Part shown: positions 1 through 6,200 of the stretch, one piece after another
How the letters are laid out: each line of letters opens with the position of its first letter
Numbering within the stretch: the first letter of the stretch is position 1
NCBI GenBank assembly: GCA_017431185.1
Contig: JAFRLP010000073.1
Span: 1-9,028 of the forward strand
DNA length: 9,028 bases
Direction: 5' to 3'
DNA from: Victivallales bacterium
GTDB taxonomy: Bacteria > Verrucomicrobiota > Lentisphaeria > Oligosphaerales > Oligosphaeraceae
The notes under the pieces: generated by a model
Database searches by the model: none
The model's input: only the letters and a program-made list of their open reading frames with translations
What the model was told of the DNA's origin: nothing
Made by a program: the position numbers and the translations under genes

Positions 1-26
1 AAGCAAATAAAAAATAGAAAAAAGAT

Positions 27-54
27 TTGCAAAGACAAAAATTAGTGATATATT
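27..54 (+). promoter_or_regulatory. Candidate sigma70-type promoter of the small exported protein gene
   Basis: A -35-like TTGCAA (27-32, 4 of 6 consensus bases) and a -10-like TATATT (49-54, 5 of 6) are separated by 16 bases in a markedly AT-rich stretch, unlike the GC-rich surroundings. Transcription would begin near 61 and leave a leader of about 90 bases before the start codon at 154. AT-rich DNA gives chance matches easily, so this is a candidate only. Confidence 0.4.
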
Positions 55-91
55 AGTGAGTGCGACGGAGAAAAACATTAACAGGTGGTAT

Positions 92-133
92 CTGAAATCC
101 TTCCTCGTCGCCGAAGGTTTTCCTGGATTTCAG
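92..133 (+). promoter_or_regulatory. Perfect 9-bp inverted repeat in the 5' leader
   Basis: CTGAAATCC (92-100) is exactly complementary to GGATTTCAG (125-133). Inside, CCTTC (99-103) can pair with GAAGG (113-117) as an alternative small hairpin. The stem ends 7 bases before the Shine-Dalgarno GGAGG (141-145) of the gene at 154. It lies in the predicted untranslated leader, so it could modulate translation or mRNA stability. It matches no riboswitch class I recognise, and no U-tract follows it, so it is not a terminator. Confidence 0.55.
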
Positions 134-153
134 CGCCACTGGAGGAAAGAAGC

Positions 154-537
154 ATGAGAAGAGTGTTGTTGAACATCGGAGGCTCACTGCTGCTGGTCAT
201 GCTGGCCGGTATGGCGCAGGGCCAGGCACAGGCGCAGGAGAAAAGCCCTGAAGTCCAGGCCAAGGAGGACAAGCTCCTGCATCAGATGACTGGAGGGGAC
301 GAGGCGCGCATCCAGCTTGCCAAGATGCGCGGTCGTCTGCTGGTCAAGAAGAACCAGGTGCGCAAACTGGAGAAGGAGGCCTGCGCCGCCAATCCCGAAC
401 TCAAAGCCAAGGTCACGGAACTGGACAAGGAGCGCCGTACTCTGTTTGTGGCGGCGGAACCCAAGCTTCAGGGAGTCTATGCGGAGGTGGATACCCTGGA
501 GAAGGAGATTGAGAAACTGGCAAATTCCCGCAAGTGA
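154..537 (+). CDS. Small exported helical (coiled-coil) protein, function unknown
   Basis: This encodes 127 residues. The ATG at 154 is chosen because GGAGG lies at 141-145 with an 8-base spacer and the protein then opens with a classical signal peptide: MRR, a hydrophobic run at about residues 4-21, then a Gln/Ala-rich segment with likely signal-peptidase I cleavage at AQA27|Q28. A GTG at 85 in the same frame would put 23 mostly charged residues ahead of the signal sequence and lacks a ribosome binding site. The mature part (about 28-127) is highly charged, rich in Lys/Glu/Ala/Leu with heptad-like spacing, and probably forms a long helix or coiled coil in the periplasm. No enzyme motif or lipobox is visible. 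A promoter-like sequence precedes it and a strong terminator follows, so it appears monocistronic. I do not recognise a family; a Skp/OmpH-like periplasmic helical role is only an analogy. Confidence 0.85.
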   Translation: MRRVLLNIGGSLLLVMLAGMAQGQAQAQEKSPEVQAKEDKLLHQMTGGDEARIQLAKMRGRLLVKKNQVRKLEKEACAANPELKAKVTELDKERRTLFVAAEPKLQGVYAEVDTLEKEIEKLANSRK

Positions 538-593
538 CCTGATAGCCTGTAACTTTTAAATGTTACTGGCTACCAAGGGAGGAGGACGTGTAA

Positions 594-630
594 AAGCGGG
601 CCGCGCACTCTGTTGCTGCGCGGCCCGTTT
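594..630 (+). terminator. Intrinsic terminator after the small exported protein gene
   Basis: CGGGCCGCGCA (597-607) pairs perfectly with TGCGCGGCCCG (617-627) around a 9-base loop. The stem extends by AAG (594-596) against TTT (628-630) with one G-U pair, giving 14 pairs. The GC-rich stem followed by TTT, 56 bases after the stop codon at 537, fits a Rho-independent terminator, though the T-run is short. It separates the first gene from the LacI-family locus. Confidence 0.8.
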
Positions 631-977
631 CGTGATAGGCTGATGGCCAGGGATGGATGAACACAAGTTTTTTGCGATATGGACAATGACCCCGAAGGAC
701 AAAATCTGAACAAGGAGGTCGCCGCCTCCGTAAAGGCGCTGAAACAGGCAATTCTTCAGGCGCCGTTTGCGGCGGGGGTGGCTGATTGTGTTCCGCTCAG
801 TCTGTATCCGTCGGCGAAAGACTACGGGACCCGATGCACGGATGGGGAAAATCAGTGGTTTCCGCGTTGCAATCCGCGCTTGACGGGTTACATTGAGGTC
901 TGTTTCATGTCTTCGTGTGGAATTGCAACGGCAGGACATTTCCCGCGAGGTGCTCACATGTCGTCGGTCTTCATGAA
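631..977 (+). other. Upstream region of the LacI-family gene with no convincing gene
   Basis: This stretch holds small GC hairpins, for example GGAGG/CCTCC near 713-728 and CGCCG-TTTG-CGGCG near 762-775, plus the candidate promoter at 880-908. One open frame (ATG 679 to TGA 981, 100 residues) crosses it. It has no Shine-Dalgarno, its second half looks non-coding, and I recognise no family. Its stop does overlap the LacI-family start as ATGA (978-981), the usual geometry of translational coupling. I lean towards non-coding or decayed sequence. Confidence 0.5.
880..908 (+). promoter_or_regulatory. Candidate promoter of the LacI-family regulator
   Basis: TTGACG (880-885, 5 of 6 -35 bases) and TTTCAT (903-908, 4 of 6 -10 bases) are separated by 17 bases, the optimal spacing. 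The predicted transcript start near 915 would leave a leader of about 63 bases before the ATG at 978. No clear LacI-type palindrome lies beside it, so autoregulation is not supported by the sequence. Confidence 0.4.
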
Positions 978-1940
978 ATGATAAAATTGTCGGACATAGC
1001 CAGGGAGGCGGGGTGCTCGGTCGCCGTGGTTTCGCGTGTGCTGAATCCAGGGGATGGACTCCCCCCCCGCATTGCGAAGGCGACCCGAACCCGCGTCCGC
1101 GAGACAGCCAGGCGACTGGGATATCGCCCGAACCGAAACGCGGAATTCCTGAAGCGGGGGCAGTTGCCTGAAATCGGCGTCTTCGCAGAGAGGCACAGCA
1201 ACAATCTCGTGCTGGAACTGGTGCGGGGCACCAGCGCCGCAGCCGAACGGGAGGGGTTCTACATCTCTTTCCGCTATTCCATTGACGGGGAGAGTTTTCA
1301 CGATTTTCTGGAAATGGCGCTGCATCGCCGTTTATGCGGAATTATCACCTACCCCCATTATGAACTGCAGCCGAGGACGATGCCGCTTCTCCTGCGTTTT
1401 CAGGCGGAAGGAGGGGCTGTCGTGGTGCTGGATGTCGGAAACTATGGCCGAATACAGCCCGTCTTCCCCTGCGTTGCCATTGATGACCTGGAAGGAGGAC
1501 GTCTGGTGGCCAGGCTTTTGATGGAACGGGGCGCACGGCGATTCCTCTACGCTGGTCCTTCGCGTTTGCGGCAGGAGGGGTTCTGCGAGGAATTGGCTGC
1601 GAATCACTGTGACATTCCGCTGGCCGTCAAGACAGACGATGCACTTGACGCTCTCCACCGCGATGCGTTGACTGGAGTCTTTTGCGGAAATGACAGAATC
1701 GCCATCACTCTCCACAACAATATGCTTGCAGGGGGGCTCTGCCCTGGCAGAGACGCCCTTCTGGTCGGATACGACAATCTTTATGGCACGGAGGCCCTGG
1801 CTCCGCCGCTGACCACAGTCTATCAGCCTTTTGCGGAAGCAGGGGAAAAGGCCGTTGACATGATGATTTCGCTGCTCTACGCCAAACAGGCCTCAAACGT
1901 CGTTCTTTCACCCTCCTTGGTAAGGCGTGGAACCGCATGA
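978..1940 (+). CDS. LacI-family transcriptional repressor
   Basis: This encodes 320 residues, slightly shorter than the usual 330-345. The ATG at 978 is chosen because it gives the canonical LacI N-terminus (IKLSDIAREAGCSVAVVSRVLN, residues 2-23); earlier in-frame starts only add non-homologous residues. No strong Shine-Dalgarno is visible. The helix-turn-helix spans about residues 4-23. The hinge follows LGYRPN (47-52), with the expected hinge Leu at about 58. The periplasmic-binding-protein-like effector domain spans about 64-320 and shows IDDLEGGRLVARLL, GVFCGNDRIAI, LLVGYDN, PPLTTVYQPFAEAGEKAVDMM and the C-terminal LVRRG. Family members bind palindromic operators and release on binding a sugar. 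The recognition-helix residues V15-A16 are compatible with an AACGTT-centred site such as the one at 2154-2171. The neighbouring promoter suggests it controls the downstream locus; the effector sugar cannot be read from the sequence. A C8 tract interrupts codons 28-31. Confidence 0.94.
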   Translation: MIKLSDIAREAGCSVAVVSRVLNPGDGLPPRIAKATRTRVRETARRLGYRPNRNAEFLKRGQLPEIGVFAERHSNNLVLELVRGTSAAAEREGFYISFRYSIDGESFHDFLEMALHRRLCGIITYPHYELQPRTMPLLLRFQAEGGAVVVLDVGNYGRIQPVFPCVAIDDLEGGRLVARLLMERGARRFLYAGPSRLRQEGFCEELAANHCDIPLAVKTDDALDALHRDALTGVFCGNDRIAITLHNNMLAGGLCPGRDALLVGYDNLYGTEALAPPLTTVYQPFAEAGEKAVDMMISLLYAKQASNVVLSPSLVRRGTA

Positions 1941-1947
1941 GCAAGGG

Positions 1948-2029
1948 CTGTCTGCCAAGCCGAATCATGAAACCAGGCACTGGTGGCGGGTCTGGCAGAC
2001 AGGTTTGGCAGGCCGCGCTCCGCGCGGCC
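1948..2029 (+). repeat. Inverted repeats after the LacI-family gene, possible 3'-end structure
   Basis: CTGTCTGCCA (1948-1957) is exactly complementary to TGGCAGACAG (1993-2002), a 10-bp stem around 35 bases that themselves contain CCAG-GCA-CTGG (1973-1983). A second hairpin follows: GGCCGCGC (2011-2018) and GCGCGGCC (2022-2029) around a TCC loop. GCCAAGCC (1954-1961) could alternatively pair with GGTTTGGC (2002-2009), one G-U included. The position right after the stop codon suggests an mRNA 3' end or transcription barrier, but no U-tract follows, so a standard intrinsic terminator is not claimed. Confidence 0.6.
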
Positions 2030-2111
2030 AATACGGCATCTGGACAGCAGCAGTGACTGAGGGATTTCCACTGTTTTAACTTTTTGGAAGACTATTTCCA
2101 TCACCCCCCCC

Positions 2112-2139
2112 TTGACAATGTTCTTTTTGAGGATACATT
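2112..2139 (+). promoter_or_regulatory. Sigma70-type promoter of the pseudopilin and glycan-protein locus
   Basis: A perfect -35 TTGACA (2112-2117) is followed after 16 bases by TACATT (2134-2139, 4 of 6 -10 bases). The surroundings turn AT-rich here. Predicted initiation near 2146 is just upstream of the LacI-type palindrome at 2154-2171 and about 64 bases before the ATG at 2210. A run of eight C (2104-2111) abuts the -35 box. This is the best promoter match in the window and probably drives at least the pseudopilin gene, perhaps all three downstream genes. Confidence 0.7.
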
Positions 2140-2153
2140 ATTTCCGCGGCCAA

Positions 2154-2171
2154 TGCGCAAACGTTTGTTCA
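2154..2171. promoter_or_regulatory. LacI-family operator
   Basis: TGCGCAAACGTTTGTTCA is an 18-bp imperfect palindrome with seven of nine pairs matching and a perfect 10-bp core CAAACGTTTG (2158-2167). The central CG flanked by AAA/TTT and the outer TG...CA match the general shape of LacI/GalR-family operators, including catabolite-responsive elements. It lies about 8 bases after the predicted transcription start of the 2112-2139 promoter, where a bound repressor would block initiation or early elongation. The regulator encoded at 978-1940 is the obvious candidate to bind it, by proximity; a global CcpA-like regulator is the alternative. Confidence 0.7.
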
Positions 2172-2209
2172 TGGCGCGCGGCAGGTAAGAACACAATGGA
2201 GAGACAGTC

Positions 2210-3001
2210 ATGGGAAAACGGCAGAAGTTGTTCACTCTCATCGAGTTGCTGGTCGTCATAGCCATAATCGCGATACTCGCGGCGATGCTATTGCCGGCGT
2301 TGGGCAAGGCGAGACTGAAGGCACGGTCCATCGCCTGCACAAGCAATCTGCGTCAGGTAGGAACTTATGTTCTGATGTATGCCTTTGACCATGATGACAT
2401 CATTCTGCCTTATCGTGTCCTTGGCGTGGCATCGGGCTCGGACTACAATTACCGAGGCATGTGCAGTCACTTTAATCAGCCCTGGTCTTTTGTCCTGCGC
2501 TCCTATCTAGGGGACAACACTAGCACAGCACCGTCGGCGGACATCTCCAATGGCGTGGGGAAGGGCATTCTCCGCTGTCCGGCGTGTCCGACCATCTCAT
2601 CCTCCTACTGGCGAATCTCCTATGCCATGCTGACGTACTGGATTGGCGGTGACTGTCCTGCCAACTACTCCTTCCCCCCGTCCAAGCAGGTCTATCAGTT
2701 TTCCCAGATTAAGACTCCGTCGAGCAAAGGGTACATCATGGACAGCAGTGGCGTCGAGGATTATCTGACGGATGTGCCCTGCCCAAGTCCCTTGCCGGAG
2801 AGCGGCTATCGCGCCTATCAGTGGGGCAGAGGGATGGCGTGGAGCCGTCACAGCAACGTCACCAATTTCCTGCTGGCCGATGGCCATGTGGAGGGTGTTG
2901 CCCTCAATACGCTCAAAGGAATCGGCATGTGCAAGACTGGCACTGGTTTGGGCAATTGCCGCCTGAATTATCTGGTCGGAACATACGGCTTGGCTGATTA
3001 A
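2210..3001 (+). CDS. Prepilin-type H-X9-DG protein (type II secretion pseudopilin-like)
   Basis: This encodes 263 residues; the ATG at 2210 is preceded by GGAGAG (2198-2203) with a 6-base spacer. The N-terminus is a class III prepilin signal: basic leader MGKRQKL, then F8-T-L-I-E12 and a hydrophobic helix (about 13-35, [19 protein letters not shown]). The residue before the cleavage site is Leu rather than the canonical Gly. The C-terminal half has the GILRCPACP segment common in this family and H214-x9-D224-G225, the H-X9-DG signature of pseudopilin-like proteins that occur in many copies in Planctomycetes, Verrucomicrobia and Lentisphaerae. Many Cys residues suggest disulfides outside the cytoplasm. 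It probably sits in the inner membrane with a periplasmic globular domain and may belong to a secretion or surface fibre apparatus; its molecular role is not established. The upstream promoter and operator imply sugar-dependent expression and link it to the two downstream proteins. Confidence 0.95.
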   Translation: MGKRQKLFTLIELLVVIAIIAILAAMLLPALGKARLKARSIACTSNLRQVGTYVLMYAFDHDDIILPYRVLGVASGSDYNYRGMCSHFNQPWSFVLRSYLGDNTSTAPSADISNGVGKGILRCPACPTISSSYWRISYAMLTYWIGGDCPANYSFPPSKQVYQFSQIKTPSSKGYIMDSSGVEDYLTDVPCPSPLPESGYRAYQWGRGMAWSRHSNVTNFLLADGHVEGVALNTLKGIGMCKTGTGLGNCRLNYLVGTYGLAD

Positions 3002-3017
3002 GTTGTAGCGATGCCGG

Positions 3018-3258
3018 CCTCGCCGTCGTCAACCACAACGCAGGAAACACAAGCTGCGGCGGGGATACTGTCGATACACCCCGCGTTTCATAGGAGTAAA
3101 GGTAGCGGCGGCGTCCTCGCCGCCGTTAACACAACGCAGGAAACACGGTGTGTTTCAGAGGAGTACCCATGGCGGGTGCGCCGCCAACACGATGCACGAA
3201 ACAAAAAAGCGGTGGCGGGAATTCCGCCGGCACACCAGCGTGTTTCATAGGAGAGACC
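3018..3258 (+). repeat. Array of three degenerate repeats with nested hairpins
   Basis: The spacer is built from one repeating plan. The left arm ACAACGCAGGAAACAC occurs exactly at 3035-3050 and 3131-3146; a diverged third version lies at 3187-3204. The right arm GTGTTTCATAGGAG occurs at 3240-3253, with variants at 3083-3096 and 3150-3163. CCTCGCCG precedes the left arm in copies 1 and 2 (3018, 3115), which are nearly identical over about 32 bases. GAAACAC in the left arm is complementary to GTGTTTC in the right arm, so each copy can fold; in copy 2 this leaves a 7-bp stem (3140-3146/3150-3156) with a 3-base loop. GC-rich hairpins fill the interiors. Each right arm ends in AGGAG, and the last is the ribosome binding site of the gene at 3259. 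This is likely a dispersed intergenic repeat family; whether it occurs elsewhere in the genome cannot be seen here. Confidence 0.75.
3103..3128 (+). repeat. Strong GC hairpin within the repeat array
   Basis: CGGCGGCG (3106-3113) and CGCCGCCG (3118-3125) form a perfect 8-bp stem with a TCCT loop. It extends to 11 pairs with TAG (3103-3105) against TTA (3126-3128), one G-U included. It lies at the junction between repeat copies 1 and 2. No T-run follows, so it is more likely an RNA stability or processing structure, or a mobile-repeat feature, than a terminator. Confidence 0.65.
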
Positions 3259-6200
3259 ATGAAAAACGTTCTTTTCCGTTATCTGACAAGCCTGGCCATT
3301 GCGCTGTTGGGCGTATGGATTCAGCCGGCCCAGGCAGGGCGGAGCGATTTGCCGTCGGGGCGTTCCCCCGCCATTCTTCTGCTGATTCCGCAGTGGAAGA
3401 ACGGCAATCCCATCCTGCCGAATCCCAGCATGGCGCGTACTGCGGCATTTCCTGGCAAAGAGGTGTGGGATATGCTGGAAAAGCATCATTTCTCTGTCGA
3501 GGGGGCATACGTCACGGAGCGGGTCAATCTGGATTTCCTGCGTCAATTCAACATTGTGATGGTTGGCTGCGAACCGGAGGCCGCGCAGACTCCCATGCCT
3601 TTGGAAACGCGTGAGCAGCTGGCGAAGTTGCTGCGTGAATATCTGGAGTTGGGCGGTGGCGTTTGGGTTATGCGTGCGGCGGGCTGGTGCTACGGAAAGG
3701 ACATTGAGTACACCAACGAGATACTCAGTCCATTGGGGGCAAGGATTCTGAATGAGCAGGTGGTTGACCGTGAGCATACCCATCTGACCGAGGCGTTGGC
3801 GAAGGTTTATTGGACTGGCAATGTCGCGCCTCATCCAATCACTGCGGGTGTCAAGGGAATATTCTATCCCGACATCGTTTCCTATGGCTATTCCATGTAC
3901 ACCGATTTTACCAGTCCTGTCGAGGTGGACGAGAACTGGCAAGTTCTGATCCGCGCGGCCAAGACCGCATCGACATACGAGCGCAAGAAGGGGGCTCCGC
4001 AGCAGCCTGAAATGCCTGGAAAATACCCGACGGAGGCACCCTTGCTGGCGGTGCGGCAGGTCGGCCAGGGGCGCATTGCCGTTTTCCCTGTCACCAATTC
4101 GATTTACTGGCAGGACGGCTATCATTTCTACTGGAGCCGGGGCGCGTTGATGGAGGGCAGTTTGGATGACCTGCCAGGCAATGGCTTGAAACTGGTCGAG
4201 AATCTGGTCAGTTATTTGGCGGAACCCAATCTGGGAAAAATGGGCGGTTTTCAGGCGCCCAGAATGACACCGAAAGAGGATGGTTCGTTCAAGTCCATTG
4301 ATTGGACACGCGCCCACTATCATGGTGACTTCATGCCAAAGCAGCACTGTGTGCTGATCGGGGCCCGAAGCAATCTGACCATTGGGAAAGATGGTCCCCT
4401 GGAGATGATTGCCGCAGCCCGTGGCGCCGGCTATGACTCCATTGCCTTTCTGGAGCCGCTGGACAAGATGACAGCCGAGAAACTGGACACGCTGAAGGAA
4501 CTCTGCCGAAAAGAATCCGGCGACCGTTTCACGGCGTATGCTGGGCTGAACTATCTGGATGAGTCTGGCAATGCCTGGGGGGTATTCTCGAATAATCTTA
4601 CCTGGCCGCAGGAGAATTGGTTCAGCAAAAAGCATCCTGGACGTCTGGTCTTGAACAACCCCACCACCCGTGCCTGGGGCTGGCCGCCGGTTATCATGCT
4701 GACTCCCAACCGCAATGCGGAGCGTCCCTGGCATCAGGGAAATTACAACGCCTTGGCCGCTTTCACGTATGGCCAGGACAACAAGTTAATGGATGACGGC
4801 ATAGATGTTGCGTGTCTGTTGGGGGGAGACGCCTTTGCCTTCACGATGCTGGCCGTGCATTTGGTGGATTCCTGTGCTTCCGTCAAGACCGTGCGCGAAC
4901 AGGGATTTCAAACCTGGTTGCCTTGGGTTGACTCCAATGTCATCGAATCCTTGGAGCATTCCATCGCCCGTTGCAAGGGACAGTATATCTTCGCCAGGAC
5001 TGGTTTTGTCTCCGAAGGTCCACTGATTGGCGATTTCCGCATCATCAATTTTGGGACAAGCGACCTGTCCATACCGACCCATGACCGCAGGAGGCTGCAT
5101 ATCCGGGTTACCTCGGACAGTGGTCTCAAGTCCATTCGCGTCTTCAATTCGGCGGGCGAAACCTTCCGTCGTTTCCTCTTCCACGGTGAACGTGAGGCCG
5201 AATTCGAGTGTGACGACTGGCACAGCGTCAACCAGTGCTATTTTCTGGAGGCGGTTGACCAGCAGGGCAGACGAGCCTACAGCAGCCGTGCCAACACCAG
5301 CATCCAGGAAAATTCGTTTTTCCGATGCAGTGACAATTTGAACACCATGCCTCGTGGAAAGTGGTACGGTCAGCCAGAGCATTTGCAGAATCTGCGCGGA
5401 TTTGAGGATTATTCGGCGAGTCGGGACATGACCTGGGATTTTCGTCCCCTGGTGGCGGATATCGGGAACGCTGGCAAAGTGCCTGCCGTCCATTATCATC
5501 CCCTGCATGTTTCGCGGTACGTTTCCATCATCGAGTGCGACAATTTGGAATACTATCCAGAGAGCCAGAACACCAATCCGGACAAGACCGACCTTCCGCA
5601 GCAGGCGGTGTCCAACGAGTATTTTGAAAGCCGGGTACATTACACCGTGTTTACGGGGAGGATGGACTCCTCCTTGGTCAAACTGGTTGAGGCGAACATT
5701 CGCATCAAGCAGGATTTTGTCTCCTCTTGCCTGGAGGTTTTCGAGAATCCGGCAAGGCGCAGTTCCAATCTGGTCAGTTACACCTTGGCGGACGGAACAG
5801 TCACGGAGAAGGCCTTGGGCGGCAAAGAGGGCACGGGCAGGGTTTCCGCTGCCCTGCCGTTGCACGGCTATGTGGCGATGCACCGTGACATTCTGCATGG
5901 CTCCTGCGGATTCATTCCGCTGACCGGGAATCTGGGCTTTACCGCCGCTGGGAATGTCACGGGCAATCATCATACCCTGACGGGGTGGCTGAACCACGAC
6001 AAGCAGTTCCGCAAAGGCGAGGAGTTGACAGTCCGTTACCTTAGTGTCACCAGCAGCCTTGACCCGCAGCCCGGTGACGGTTTCATCCGTGATGTGCGCG
6101 ACAGGCTGGGTGTGCTCGGGTCTGTCGCCTATTCCGTGAATCCAGTGCAGGGAACGGTGGAAGGCACGCAATTCACACTTCAGATGGCAGCGCAGGACTA

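Noticed and set aside
85..153. GTG at 85 as an alternative start of the small exported protein
   Set aside because: It lacks a ribosome binding site, reads through the leader hairpin and would place a charged stretch ahead of a textbook signal peptide; ATG at 154 has GGAGG at good spacing.
918..935. LacI-type operator upstream of the regulator gene for autoregulation
   Set aside because: The best candidate, around TTGCAACGG, is not palindromic beyond a few bases.
3011..3250. 79-codon + strand open frame through the repeat array
   Set aside because: Its peptide repeats (TTQET twice) only reflect the DNA repeats; it has no ribosome binding site and is best explained as repeat DNA without stops.
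3018..3258. CRISPR array
   Set aside because: Copies are few, diverged and unequally spaced (about 96 and 58 bases), their interiors are self-complementary rather than unique spacers, and there is no cas gene.
3088..4734. Long minus-strand open frame (548 codons)
   Set aside because: It is antisense to the exported protein gene, which has a start, ribosome binding site, signal peptide and domain-like composition; the antisense translation has no recognisable motifs and crosses the repeat array.
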